DNA of 64,000 nucleotides from Chrysoperla carnea (GCF_905475395.1 NC_058339.1:17492001-17556000), one strand, 5' to 3'. Shown: positions 24,963 through 38,530, counted from the first letter of the stretch. A program made the numbers and translations. Notes: generated by a model from the sequence alone, not told the origin.

Positions 24963-25269
24963 ATGTTCGATTTACATCTAGGCATATAACTATCACGAGT
25001 ATAACAGAGTACATGCGTTAAGCAATGCATCTAAGTAAGAGATATTATAGATGTTATATGAAATTGCAAAAGTAACTTGTATCGAGGCTTATCTGTTGTA
25101 GTGCATCTATTCAACTAAGGAACTCCCACTCTCCAAGCGTGTTACAACTATCTCAACGCATATCGAAGCTTCAACACATGTATATCATACCTCTCACTTA
25201 GATGCATTGATTAACGCGTGTATTCTGTCATACTCGTGTTATTTATATGCCTAGATATAAATCGAACAT
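24963..25269. mobile_element. Foldback MITE family F1, copy 1
   Basis: Inverted ends of about 100 bp: atgttcgatttacatctagg at the left and its complement at the right, then gagta-acagagtacatgcg and atgcatctaagt. The interior has aactcccactctccaagcgt. The second copy is at 36985-37314. No coding capacity. Confidence 0.75.
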
Positions 25270-27009
25270 GACCGTCTGCTAGTTGATAAATCTGTAGTAG
25301 TTGATGACTTTTGTTTCCTCTACACATGGCAAGTAAACAAGATTTTGAGCTACTGGGAGAGGGAATTTCTTTTGCCAGCATGATCGGAGTACTACTACCT
25401 TACCAATGACTCTGTTAGCAGACAGACCTGCTGGCCTAGCAATCGATTAATCGAGTATTAATCGATTCTTTTTGTGTTGTTATTTTCCCTACAACAAACC
25501 GCTTTAAATTAACTTATAAAACTCATCAACCATCCGCCACTGAATATATGCGTTGAACAGAAAATATAACTCATTTTTATTGAATTAAATAGGCTTTTAT
25601 ATCTTATTCACGCATTCACAATACATACATATTTTTATATTAATGAAAAGCCATGTGTTTCAATAATTATATACATTATAATTATATAAATAAACATTAG
25701 CCTAATATTTTTATCTTGCAAGATCATTCCATTACAGATGAATTTCCATTATAAAAAAGAAAAAAAACGAACAAAAGAGAATTTTTTAAATAAAATCATA
25801 GCTCACTCAAATGCCTAGAATACAAATGAATGCAGATTTAGACATTAATTTGACCAGCATGCGTAAATTATATCCAATTATCAACGATAATTATTAAGAA
25901 CTGTGGTGTCTGAGATCAATATTATATATTATACAATTCGTATTTCGCTTACAATGTAATCATAATTAGCTAAACGTAATTATTCTTCCCAGATGTACAC
26001 TGTAGCGAGTGAAAGTGTCACTACAGTACGAGTAACGTATTTGTCAGCAAAGTAACGACTTATTCTATACGCATTTATATAATACAAATAATTGATCTAG
26101 CTATCGGGGCTTTAGAATTTTATGTCTGTGCAACTGGTCGGAAATAAATTTAAGTTCAGATTTTTGCAATTTCATTTTTGTCAATACGACCACCGTCTTA
26201 CTAAATCCTCTTAGTTCTGTAGTGCTTGCACTGAAAGCAAATTAAAATAATGAGAACCTCATCCCGAAGTTGGCCGTTACTTATTGAAATAAAGTAAAAA
26301 TACTTTCAAACAATTGCCTAACGATTGGAACAGGTACAGCTAAATATTTGTATTTACAATAGAATGGGATTGAATTTAAAATATGAATTCATTGATACAA
26401 AATCATTGAATTTAAATACACCAAACCATTACTTCTATGAAAGATATTGATTTTAGTTTAAAGTCATGCATTTTATTGATGGAAAATTGCACTTAGTTGG
26501 AATATATAATCGTGTAAATAAAGCGAATCGATGAATTAAAAGAAAATTTCTTTGCATTTGCTTTAAATAAAATATTTGGTTATTATAATCGTATATCTAT
26601 CATGTCTAGTCCATATGTGATTGAGCCAACTTCATGGAGATTGTTGTTACCAGTTAACAGAGTGTTTGAAATAAACATTTAGATCATTTTTATAACATTT
26701 ACCATATTTTTTGGTATATATGCAATAAGCATCGATATCGCAGTTAGTTAAGCTGTAGACTTAGGACACTAAAATCAATGCTAGATTAAATATGCCTGAA
26801 ATGAATATTCTGTGGAAATTAAAATCACAGAGGTTGAATCACCAGCTGAATTCCAGACGCACAAATGTTCTACCTGTACTAACACAAACTGTAGAAAATG
26901 TTTCTAGTAGAAAATTTAACATTTACGTGTAATTTTAAATACTTTTACTCTTTTACTATTTTAATTTTAAAATTTAGGTTAGTATCTGAATAATTTTTTT
27001 TCAATTAGT
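25270..27009. other. Upstream region of the Tdc2-like gene
   Basis: No open frame. A splice acceptor (caattag) ends at 27008, one base before the ATG, so a non-coding first exon lies somewhere upstream, here or further left. A small hairpin (actgtag ... cactacagt) is at about 26000-26028. Confidence 0.5.
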
Positions 27010-30000
27010 ATGGATAGTCAAGAATTTCGTATACGAGGAAAAGAAATGATTGAATATATATGTGATTATTTGGATACAATAAGTACACGCCGTGTTACTC
27101 CGTCCGTTGAACCAGGTTATTTACGTGATTTAATACCAGATGAAGCACCTCAAGATCCAGAAGATTGGGAAAATATAATGACTGATGTTGAAACAAAAAT
27201 TATGCCAGGTGTTACACATTGGCAACATCCCCGTTTTCATGCATACTTTCCCGCGGGTAATTCATATCCGTCAATATTAGGAGATATGTTAGGTGATGCA
27301 ATCGGATGTATTGGATTTTCTTGGGTAAATAAATAAAATATGCATAATATTAAAACAAATTTTAGCAAGAAATTTAATATTTTTAGGCTGCCAGTCCAGC
27401 GTGTACTGAATTAGAGACAATTGTTTTGGATTGGTTAGGTAAAGCTATTGGTTTACCAAATCATTTTTTAGCACTCTGTGAAGGCAGTCGTGGTGGAGGT
27501 GTCATTCAGGTAATTATAAAATTGAGGTTACATTGGAGACGCTTTTAATATTTAATATTTGTTTGATGAACCGCCTGCAAACACAGACAAGTGAAATGGC
27601 CGAACAATGAGTTTTCTGACTTTTGGCTAGTAATTTGATATAAATTCTCCCCTGTGCGGTAGCCAATGGGATGTTGAAGTAGAAAAACTCCTCTTTTTTT
27701 ACAAACTTTCAAAAAATAAATTAAATTTTTTAGACTTCTGCAAGTGAATGCGTACTAGTGACAATGTTAGCCGCACGAGCACAAGCTATAAAACGACTAA
27801 AGCAACAACATCCTTTCGTTGAAGAAGGATTATTGTTATCAAAATTAATGGCATATTGTTCCAAAGAAGCACATTCATGCGTCGAAAAAGCAGCAATGAT
27901 ATGTTTTGTAAAATTAAGGATTCTGGAACCTGACGAAAAAGGGAGTTTACGAAGTTCTACGTTAAGCAAAGTAAATTAAAAATATTGAGATTTGAATATT
28001 TGCATTAACTAAAGTGTATTTAATTTTTAGGCAATGGAAGAAGATGAATCAATGGGCTTAGTACCATTTTTTGTGTCGACAACCTTAGGCACCACTTCAT
28101 GTTGTTCCTTTGATAATCTTGTGGAAATTGGCCCGGTATGCCAACGCTTTCCATGTATTTGGTTGCATGTAGATGGCGCATATGCTGGTAATGCATTCAT
28201 ATGTCCGGAATTAAAGCCAATGTTGGCAGGAATCGAATATGCCGATTCGTTTAATACAAACCCAAATAAATGGTTGCTGGTGAATTTTGATTGTTCCACA
28301 TTGTGGGTACGTGATCGAATACGTTTAACATCAGCACTTGTTGTTGATCCATTATATTTACAACATGGCTATTCTGATGCTGCAATTGATTATCGGCATT
28401 GGGGTGTACCATTAAGCAGACGATTTCGATCACTTAAATTATGGTTTGTAATGCGAAGTTATGGGATATCAGGGTTACAGAATTACATTCGACATCATAT
28501 TAAATTAGCTAAACAATTTGAAGCGCTTGTGTTAAAAGATAAGCGATTTGAAGTATGCAATGAAGTTAAGGTAAAGATAAAAAATTACTTTTTCAACTTT
28601 CTTTTTTTAGACATTAATATTTTTTGTAAACTTTCAGTTAGGTTTAGTGTGTTTTCGTTTACATGGATCTGATAAATTGAACGAAAAATTATTAAGTAAC
28701 ATTAATGCGTCCGGAAAAATTCATATGGTACCAGCTTCGGTTCGAGATAAATATGTTATACGATTTTGTGCTGTGGCACAACATGCTACCAGCGAAGATA
28801 TTGGTAATGAACCACTTTCTATTGTCTTAATTAGATTTCTCTCAAAAAATGCAGTCAATTTAGTAAATCCAAAATTTATCAAATAAAAAATTTTCAGAAT
28901 TGTAAAAAATTTTCTTAAAATAAAATTAATTAATTTATTCCATAACATAGAATAGAAAGATATTTTAAACATTGGTCAGAACGTCATTTTCTTCTTCTAA
29001 AAAGTGCCATTCTTTAGTCTCTTATCTTTTGATTGGTTAAAGAAGAAGTTATTAAATAACAATAAAGGTACTTGCAAGTAAATTAAAAACATTACTTACC
29101 ACTGATAACAAATTGCCTTTGGATAAACTGCTTAGTACTTCAATTTAAATTTATAGAATTTATTCTATTTTTAGATCACGCCTGGGAGGTGATAACTGAA
29201 TTCGCAACAGAACTTCTTGAACAAGCAGCTGAAAAAGAACAGGTAAATTATTTTATTTTCACATATTACTTCATATTATATAATATATTCCCTGTTCATT
29301 AAAGTGTATCAAAAAGTGCCATTGTGGAAATTTTGATAAACCAAGTATGTAATGATACTAAACTTGGGTCATACTTTTCCAATTTGTGATCAAAATTAAC
29401 CAAGCTCTAATAGGTTTCAAGAAAATGGAGTCCTATTAACGGAATTAAGCACATAAGTGATAGCCAGCGAAAAACTAATCACAGCTGAAAAGAATGACCC
29501 AAAATTAGTGGGTTTCAAAAAAAATTCCAATCAGATCGGATCAAATTTGCCTTTATTATCAAAAAATTCTAATTTATGAACTTCATGACGTCATCAGAAT
29601 CCAAAAAATTTAATTTTGCTCTATTACATCGAAATTTTATCCAATTTTCATAAACAAAGTATGTAATCCTACTAAATTTGGGTCATAATTTTCAAATTTG
29701 TCGTCGAAATTAACCTAGCTCGAATAGGTTTAGAGAATGTGAATCCTGGTCCCGATTTTATGCTCATAGGTGATAGTTAGCGAAAAACTGGCATCACAGC
29801 TGAAAAGAATGTCCCAAAATTAGAGGTTTTCAAAAAAAATTCCAATCAGATCGGATCAAATTTGCCTTTTTTTTCGAAAAATTCCATTTTATTAACTTCA
29901 TGACGTCCTCAGAATCCAAAAAATTTAATTTTGCTTTATCACATCCAAATTTTATCCAATTTTGATAAATCAAGTATGTAATCCTACTAAACTTAGGTCA

Positions 30001-33000
30001 TAATTTTCAAATTTGTGGTCAAAATTAACCTAGCTCGAATAGGTTTAGAGATTGTTGAACCTGGTCCCGATTTTATGCTCATAAGTGATAGCTAGCGAAA
30101 AACTGGCATCACAGCTGAAAAAAAAATGACCCAAAATTAGTGGGTTTCAAAAAAAATTCTAATCAGATCGAATCAAATTTGCCTGTGTTATTAAAAAAAG
30201 GGATGTAAGATTCTATATCTTTATAAAATCTATATCTGTACCTCTGTATAGAGTAACCTCCGTATAGAGTATAGAGTAACCTATAATTAAGTATATTCAT
30301 AATATATATAAAAATATATTTAAAATCATTACTTTCAAACAAAATATCTTAATGATTATTGAATTCTATAAATACTTATAATCGTGATGAAATTAACAAA
30401 AAAATTATTGATTGAAATATAACTATGTGTGTGTTCTTACGAAACTAGGTAAATATAGAATGCACTACTCTAGGTGCCATACTGCACATTTCGTAGTCGA
30501 TGTCCATGGTTGTACCCAAATTTTGGCCCATTGTTACAAACAATTTTTATAATTAAATAGGAAAATTGAATTTTTTGGTGGGGAAATTTTTTTTTCTCAT
30601 CTAATGTAAAAGGGTTACGGAGTTAAATGATTGGAAAAGTATGAATAGCCATTTCCATTAAACCCATAAATATAGTGTCAATTGCCATGATATTAAAGCT
30701 AATTGAGAAACTAATTGTATGCCATTTTGTTGAAATCGTGGCTAGATTCAATAAGGCGCATAAAAATACATAAATAAAACATGAGTGCAGTTATAGACAC
30801 CCATCGATCACAGAAAGTGGCTGGGCTCCAAGACTTTACATTTATAATGGCTATTATAATCTGTAATTGATTCGTGATATGTGGCCTTAGGTTTAAACAC
30901 TCGTCATTATTCACATCTGGCGATATAAAAACAAATAAAAGTATGTCTGAAAATTCTATTATTCTCTGGAAAACAGATACGAGATGAGTAGTAAACTTTG
31001 CAAGGAAACCTGCAACCTTTTGAATTTTTTTAAAGTACCTACATAAAATTATCTTGGAAAAAATCTAATTATTTTTTAAACGACTACTTGAAAAATACTT
31101 AGAAAGAGCGTCTAACATTAAAGTAAAATTACTTGATAGCACCTAACGGATCTTAAAACACCAAGGCCATTTTTAACACAATATTTTACAGAGAAATACA
31201 ATAACAAAAACTGGAGAGTATTTACTAGATAATAAACAATAGAAAATAAACAAATCTAATAATGTTAAGCACGTTACTTTTACAAAAGAAAAATCTACGA
31301 ATAACTACTAATTTACTATTGAGTAGATATTGCATAATCTTTATCTACGCCCGTGCGATAAGAAGTACTTTTTCACTCAGTGTGTCTAGCAAAAATAGTT
31401 AATAAGTCAAATCAAATTTTAAATAATAATTATCGTTTATTTTAACATTTTAGAAGCATCGATAAAGTTTTGTATGATATACGTGTGATAACGAATTATT
31501 AACGTATTTCTGCGATTGCACAACTGGTGCTACGCACTCGTAATGCTCGTACGCGTACGTTAATAATGCTATTAAACCACTAGAATCGTAAATAACTATT
31601 AACATGTTTATTGCTTTAGTTTACAACTAACTATCAGTGTTAATAGATGTGGTAACAGATTATAATAACAATCTTTTATAATGGGCTTGTTCAGTAGAAA
31701 TAGACGTATTCGCTTTTATTAAAATATTTTGTGGTTAGTATAAAATCGCTAATTTTATAAAACATATAAAAGAAACGAAGGCGTATTTGTCTAGCTTTAT
31801 ATTTTTGTGCGATCACATAAAAACAAATGCGCATTACACCAAATATTTCTGCTGAACAAGCCCATTGTCAGAACAAATCTGTAAAGTAAATATTCTTTAT
31901 AAATTAGTATTAAGATATTTACTACTATTTATAAATACTATGTAATTTACCATAATGACACTTCATTTTTATAAACATTGCATTACATACCGCGGTGTTT
32001 TCTTGAAATTTTGACGACCTCAAGGCGATTTATTATTATACTTCTACGATAAAATAAATACGGGTACTTTTTCATTTATGTTAAACTTTTTCAGATCATA
32101 TTTAAATTTCCATTTTCTTAATTCCTCATTTTCGAATTAACTACTTAACCGATTTTATAAATTATTTCACCTATAATAAATAAGTTACAATGCTAACATA
32201 ATGAGTTTCTGAGATATCGCAATGTTTGGTTCGATTTTAGTCCGTATCTTGAAAACTATTCGACCACTCAACAAATGCACCCGATTTTTGTACTTTTTGG
32301 GTCAAAATTACCTTATATACTGAATTTTATCGAAATTGGAGATTAAAAAAATTTTTCGATTTTTTGCAATTTTTTTAAGGGGTACCCCTTTGAAAGAATC
32401 GAGAAAAACGCAAAAAAAATTTTGTTTCGGAATTTGATGAAACTCGGTGGATGAGGTAATTTGGACCCACAAAGTATAAAAATCAGGTTAATTCAGTGAC
32501 TGGATGCAGAGTTTCTGAGATATCGCAATATTTGGATCGATTTTAGTCCATATCTCAAAACCCATTCGACCAGTCAACAAATGCACCCAATTTTTGTACT
32601 TTGACAAAACAAATCATAACTTCTGGCTCATCAAATTAAATCGTATTTAAAATTATTTAAATACGATTTAATTTGATGAAATTTAGTATAGAGTATTTAT
32701 AGTATACTCTCTGTATACAGTTTATTTTAAACAGTAGCTTCCATCATCTTAACATCGTTTACCTTGGTTAAATATTTGTTTATTTTTTTTAATTATATTT
32801 GCTCTCTGGTATATTATGTTCACTTGTAATTTTGGTGTGAATAATTTCAAGGAAATGCTTAGTATTTTGGAATCGCAAATAATAATTTTTTGACATAAAT
32901 TCAAAGGTCAATATTAAATTATACAGACTTGAATAAGAACGTATACTTACGTTCAATAAAAACGCGACACTATTTATGTATCTGATATATTTGATGGCTT

Positions 33001-34424
33001 ATTTCTAACTTACACAGGGAAGAAATTTATTGTTCCTATTGGCATTTGCTTAAAATATAGGATTTGGTCACTACAAACACACACCTGTCATGCCTAGACA
33101 ATATGCGGTTGTCCCAACTTCATGAAGATTGTTGTTACTAATTTACAGAGAATTTGAAATATACTTATTTATTATTTTTAGAGTAAATAACATAATCTAA
33201 GTTGTCCCGTTCTGCTCATGTGGTTGAGACAATCACACCAGTATTTTGTTATAATATTTATAAGTAGTAGAACCAATTAAAAAATGATTGTTTAAGACTA
33301 TGTTGCATTTCAAAACAACAATATTTGAAATTTGTTAGACAAAATATTACTTTCATACAAACAACTCATGCGGTTGTGTCAACTTCATCACTCAACCCCG
33401 TACGGTAGTTGTATCACATTCGCGGCCTCATTCACCATATTTTATTTCGTGGCGAGGTTGAGACAACCTCATATCGTTTGGTAAAATTGGAGTAAATAAT
33501 TAATTCAGTATTTATTCCAGGAATTAGCTGATGATGTATTTGACATTGTTGAACGTAAACGTAAACATACATTAGCACAAAAACGTTCATTCTTTGTACG
33601 TATGGTCAGCGATCCAAAAATATACAATCCAACAATAATTAAGACAGCAAATCGACGTCATTTAACTGATACTGTTGGTACACCCGGAGACAATATAAAT
33701 AATGCTGTTACCATTCAACCACCCGCGTAAGTTCATCAAATCACATCTTTAAATAAATGTTTATCCTTTACGAGATCTATTTGGCTAAATATGGTAGAAC
33801 ATTATAAATTTTTGCTTATTTATTTTATTTTTATTTTTTCCGGAATTAATGCAGTTACGCAGGCCAAATTATACTCACATAATTGTAAGATTTTGGCAAC
33901 ATTGCCTTTAATATTGTTACATATTGTTATACAATCCAGTAGTTCGAAAATTGTAATAATCCGACACACCCTAGTTGTAAATATTGCTGAATTAATGAGA
34001 CTCTACTGTATTTTGACATCTACAAACATCTAAAGAAAAAATTTGAAACTTTACAGAAATTCATCGTGGATAAGTTGGCCTTTAGCTTTTCTATTCCAAG
34101 GAATGCAAGATGACGGATCAGCCCCGCTTAGGTACGATTTTAATAAATAAAATTTAATTTAACTAAATTGAACATAGAATTAATTCTAGATTTCGTCATT
34201 TGGATACAAAAGTCAGATTGAGAGCTGAAAGTCGACGAGGTAGTCGAAATGATTTATCACCAGCAGTATCACCAGAACGTGAGACTAGTAGTAGTAAAAC
34301 ATCGCCAGGTAAATCGCCAGTTTTTCCACGAAAAGAGAATAATCATGTGAATAATAATCATTCACCCGAAAAAACATCACCACCGGAAAAATCATCATCG
34401 ACATCATCTAAATGTAATTCATAA
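27010..34424 (+). CDS. Tdc2: Tyrosine decarboxylase, Tdc2-like
   Basis: PLP-dependent group II decarboxylase that makes tyramine from tyrosine, the first step to octopamine in neurons. Nine coding exons: 27010-27324, 27387-27509, 27734-27970, 28031-28570, 28638-28803, 29175-29242, 33521-33726, 34057-34131, 34190-34424. All are GT-AG and the frame is continuous, giving 654 aa. Landmarks: [18 protein letters not shown] (about 76-93), [10 protein letters not shown] (106-115), EAHSC with catalytic His193, HVDGAYAG with Asp273, NPNKW with PLP-Lys305, catalytic-loop Tyr334 in DPLYLQHG, then PLSRRFRS. Ser354 in PLS is the residue that published work links to tyrosine rather than DOPA preference in insect enzymes. 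The extension after about residue 480 ([20 protein letters not shown], later [12 protein letters not shown]) is the kind typical of Tdc2. The tail (about 580-654) is Ser/Pro-rich. Oddity: HVDGAYAG where relatives have HVDAAYAG. Intron 6 is 4.3 kb and full of repeats. Confidence 0.95.
29309..30199 (+). repeat. 317-bp dispersed tandem repeat, array C (about 2.8 units), in a Tdc2 intron
   Basis: Anchors tcagatcgg at 29531 and 29846 and tcagatcga at 30163 give spacings of 315 and 317 bp. Ends in ttgcctgtgttattaaaaaa as in array B; starts in attttgataaaccaagtatg. It lies in intron 6 of the Tdc2-like gene, in the transcribed orientation. Confidence 0.88.
30200..33520. other. Rest of Tdc2-like intron 6
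   Basis: Apart from the 306-bp tandem repeat at 32203-32604 and a short inverted repeat (aaatcgtatttaaaattattt region, about 32635-32672), no gene or RNA was recognised. Confidence 0.5.
32203..32604 (+). repeat. 306-bp tandem repeat, about 1.3 units
   Basis: gagtttctgagatatcgcaa recurs at 32203 and 32509, and ttcgaccactcaacaaatgc / ttcgaccagtcaacaaatgc keep the same phase. A longer array of the same unit with a 310-bp period is at 43345-44040. Confidence 0.8.
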
Positions 34425-36984
34425 AATTTGTATTTTACTTCCTACAATAGTCAAAAAAATAATATTTAAAAAAAAATTACGTAAAAGTTATTCATTAAAA
34501 CTCTACATTTTTGTGATTATTGTGACTATTATAATACAGTAATATCGTTGAAAATAAGCCGAGTTAGAGGTTAGACCAGAGGTTCTCAAACTGATATCGC
34601 CTACTTCGAGAATGAATTATTTTTCAGTGCTCCCTATTCGTTGTGTGCGTAGTCATGGTAGGGACAATAAAATCAATTCCAGCGTTTCAAGTGAAAAATT
34701 TTGGCGATAAAGGATGCTGCTATGACTAATTTGCAATTCTTTACATGTTAATGTTATAGAAAATGTCAAATTAAAATTATTGAAAAACATTAATTAATTA
34801 AACTTAATGCATTAAAAATTGTGAAAATAAAAAATCAAAGTGCACTAATATTATTTTTCGTCCATACAATTATATATGCATCAATCTATAATTAAAGTAG
34901 TGTATCGTTACCATGGAAACGCCTCCAATAAAACTCACGCACGGTGCGAATATATAAATAATATTTACCCGATATTTTATGTTTTAAGGATGTACGAGCA
35001 TGATAACAGTGTTTTATTTAAAGGCTCAAAATTTTTTTGTAAGTAGATTTTTACTCAAAGAATATGTCATTAAAATTTCAGCTTAGGTATCCATGCAAAT
35101 TTTCAATGTAAAAATGAAAATCGATATGGAATATACTGCTCTTATGGAGAAATCTCAAAAAAGATATATTGTGAAATTTTTTGATAATTTTCACTTGGAA
35201 CGAATGAAAACAAATAAAGAAAACTTTTTAATAGAATGTAAACGTATCAGTACTGACAGAAAATAAAAAACCAAGTATCTCCCTTCATATAAAGAATGTA
35301 CGAGCAGGGTAGATTAAGGGTTGAAATTATTTTTATCTTATTTTTAATTTTGATGATGAATTTTATTATAACTTCAATGAATGTAAACGAAAAATAAGAA
35401 GAAAATTTTTCTATCTTGGTTTTCGAAATATCGAATGCTGAGTAATTACAGAAAATTTTCAATTTTGAAACCTTTATATACAATATATTACTGTAATATT
35501 AATAGAAATAAATAATTACTGTAAATTTTAAAGATATGCTTAAATCAATAAATTTCAAATATAAATCACTTAAAACTTTATCAGTGTAGTTGACTGTTAT
35601 TAAAATTGTTTACATAATATGACCCATAAATTTTGAAATCAAATGTAACTTTGTAAAAGTGAATTTAATCCCTTGAAATTTTTTTTCGATTTTTCAAATT
35701 TCTTCGTGGCGAAGGAGTACGAAGGTAAAGGTTCGCGCAAAAATGTGTTTTTTTATCTTTTTTTCTTTTCTTGGTAATGCAAAGAAGGTAACAAGCTCAG
35801 ATATTATGTTCATTTAAAAAAAGTCTAACTGTAGCTTCGATTTATTTAGATTAGAAAGAGCATAAATTATTTCTAATAAGAGGAAAAACGCTAAGGAAAA
35901 TGGAAAAGAATATTAAGGGAGTAAATTCACAGGATATTCAATTTTATATTTAAGTTTTTACACTTCTTCATGGGGTAGAGAAACCAATATTTTGAAGTAA
36001 CATAACGTAAAAAATATTATAAATCCTCAGTCAAACTCATTTTACCGTAAAAAAAGTGATTCAAACTGTAAGCTTATTAATTGCTTTTATCTAGCAATAA
36101 GAATTGGCGATATGATAACACTTCAAAGTCGTGCAGCGTATACGGTTTTTTTACCACTATAATAAAATAGTGCAGTAACTTTTGGAATTATAATGTATCG
36201 AATATGTCCGGTCTCATATTTTGTTTAATTATGTAATATTTATGGTTATTTCACTAATAAATGAAACGTAAAATTGGTATATTTATAGTAAGGAAAAACG
36301 GTAAAAGTTTTTCGTCATGGTAAAAAGTCATAAATATGATAAAGGCACGTATATTATTATACTAATAAAGCATGAATGGAACATGGATAACTCGAAGACA
36401 TTTTTTAATAACACCCATTATTTGATTTTTAATTGTAATTAAAATTTGATCAGCAAAAAACTATTTGACAATAAGAAAAATATTGCCATAATTTATGATA
36501 TAAATAAATTATGGGTTTTAAAATTTATTTGACGTAATCTAACAAAAAAATATTGAAATAAGTATGAATTAAAAAATCCAAAAAAAAAATTAAAATTAAA
36601 TTTTTTAAGCTATTGTCACGTCATTGAAAACGGTTTGAATTGTCTGCGGTTGTAACGAAATAAAAAATTCATTAATACTAAAATTTTTAAAAATCGTTTC
36701 TTGGGTACCAATATCGATTGTGTTGATGAATCAAAGCAGGTACTAGTGAAGTGCACATACTTTTGCATACAGGCATTAAATTTAGTTACACAATCTGTTA
36801 CGTTAAATAGTTTTTTTTTTCATAAAATTATAAATCAAAACTGATGATGATCTTGAGCTTAATTAATGTCCTAAAAATAAAATAATAAACATTCAAATTT
36901 TAATGTGTTTATTTTTTTTTTATAACCTCATATTAGTCCAGGTCTTAGCTCATTTCCCGAATATTACGAACATGCAAAATATAC
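34425..36984. other. Intergenic between the two decarboxylase genes (left part)
   Basis: Holds the inverted ~400-bp repeat copy at 34600-34951. A hAT-like end motif (cagaggttctcaaactg) is at about 34578-34594. A repeated phrase atgtacgagc occurs near 34991 and 35296. No gene is supported. Confidence 0.45.
34600..34951 (-). repeat. ~400-bp dispersed repeat, inverted copy
   Basis: Matches 49029-49430 in reverse orientation from acaacgaata-type end to the gcaccgtgcgtgagt end, with blocks catgactacgcacacaacga, attgcaaattagtcatagca and gtttccatggtaacgataca. Also shared in part with 22138-22262. No coding capacity. Confidence 0.8.
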
Positions 36985-37314
36985 CATGTGTGTTTGTACC
37001 ATCTAGGCATATACATATCTGTAGTATGACAGAATACATCCGTTTAGTAATGCATCTAAGCGAGAGGTATTATATATATGTGTTGTAAGACTACAGATAC
37101 AATACGACAGACCTTCTGTTGTATGCATGCAGAGAGTGGGAGTTTTGTTGCATACTTACTAGTTATCTGTAACTAAAAAACTCCCACTCTCCAAGCGTCT
37201 TCCAACTAATGTTCAATACATGTATATAATACCTCTCGCTTAGATGCATTACTAAACGGATGTATTCTGTCATACTACAGATATGTATATGCCTAGATGG
37301 TACAAACACACATG
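36985..37314. mobile_element. Foldback MITE family F1, copy 2
   Basis: Arms of about 100 bp (catgtgtgtttgtaccatct, aggcatatacatatctgtag, tgacagaatacatccgttta, with their complements at the right end) and a centre with aactcccactctccaagcgt. Same design as 24963-25269 but with a different outer sequence. Confidence 0.85.
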
Positions 37315-37480
37315 ATATATAAACTAATGTAAAAATATCCATATAACGGACGACGGTGTTTTAGTAAATGTTATATTTCCCTCATTTAATCTTTTTTACG
37401 TTTGTCTATTTCAAGTAACATAGGGACCCAATTAATCGGACCTGCGACTGCTACACAGCTAATCAATTTAAAATGGTTAA

Positions 37481-37678
37481 AAAAACTTCAACGTTAATAC
37501 AGAAACTGACCTGATAAGGATAAAATTTAAGACAAAAGGTAAACTAAGGAGAGCTCTGGCCGCGAAAATTGAATCAAGTGAGACGGAACAATCCCTACAA
37601 GAAAAGAAAAGGATAAACCATATCAAAAAACATGTACACAGCGATTATGACGATGACGACAAAGTTGAAACTTGCTGA
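37481..37678 (+). pseudogene. Open stretch with coding look, no ATG (possible decayed TE or gene fragment)
   Basis: 65 codons are open from just after a stop at 37478 to TGA 37676-37678, with no start. The translation is charged and less AT-driven than chance frames (TKGKLRRALAAKIESS, EKKRINHIKKH, then DYDDDDK). Beyond the stop, coding-like sequence seems to go on in other frames to about 37830. It may be a relic of a transposon-encoded or host gene. No family recognised. Confidence 0.3.
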
Positions 37679-38394
37679 GTTAGTTCTGATTCATGAATAA
37701 GAAAATATAAGCAAAATGATTTCATTGTTGCCTTGATTCTTATTTCGATAGTCACGATAACGAGGAAGACAATCCGTGAAACTAGGCCAGCCAAGCCTAG
37801 TATTACAGTTGCTACAATCTTCGAAAATGTTTTAAGATATTTTTTAGTTTCTAGAGATTTTTTTTTCTTTTACAATAAACGTGGGCCAAAAAGACACAAT
37901 ACACAGCTTTCAGCATATCATATTCGTCTTATTTTAAGTTACACAAAGAAAGTTCGATGATTTTTGTGAGGTCTAACTCCTACCTGCTCTATAAATAACA
38001 CGTCGATATAGAATTTTCCCAATTATGTTTTAAAATTCTAACAAAATCAACTTTGAGAATATATCACAGTTATTATCAATTAATTAAAGTAATTGAATTA
38101 TAAATTATTGGAAATTTTTTTTCAAAGGAAATCAGTCAAAAATAAAATTATTAATTGGGTAATTAAAAAACCATAAAATTCAAGATGGGCACGAAATCAG
38201 CTAAAAAGAAAATTAATTAAAACATTAAAAAACAATAAAATACAAAATGAGGCGAAGTAAAGAGCATTTTTCAAAATGATGTAAAAAAATAATTGTAAAA
38301 ATCTCTTGTAGCAAATATTAGCCACTGGAAAGATGCAGTGCTATGATATATATAAATAGCCTTGACTTAACGAGTAAGCTTAACGCGAATATCA

Positions 38395-38530
38395 TATCAG
38401 ATTTGACGAGCGCCGTGCCTTTATTGACCGCAGCAGACCGAAATTTGCCTCCCTCGCCGTCTACCACTAACTTGCAACAGCGTTTTGCATTAAAATTAAA
38501 ATCAAAGTTCAATTGCTTAGTTTCTGCACT
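38395..38530. repeat. GC-richer block, probable dispersed-repeat fragment
   Basis: About 130 bp (gagcgccgtgcctttattga, ccgcagcagaccgaaatttg, cctccctcgccgtctaccac) stands out from the AT-rich surroundings and gives short open frames on both strands. I think it is a transposable-element fragment rather than an exon, as no splice context fits. Confidence 0.35.

Noticed and set aside
28571-28672. Extension of the 28034-28672 frame past 28570
   Set aside because: It is intron read-through. The donor gtaaag and the acceptor at 28637 rejoin the conserved LGLVCFRL sequence.
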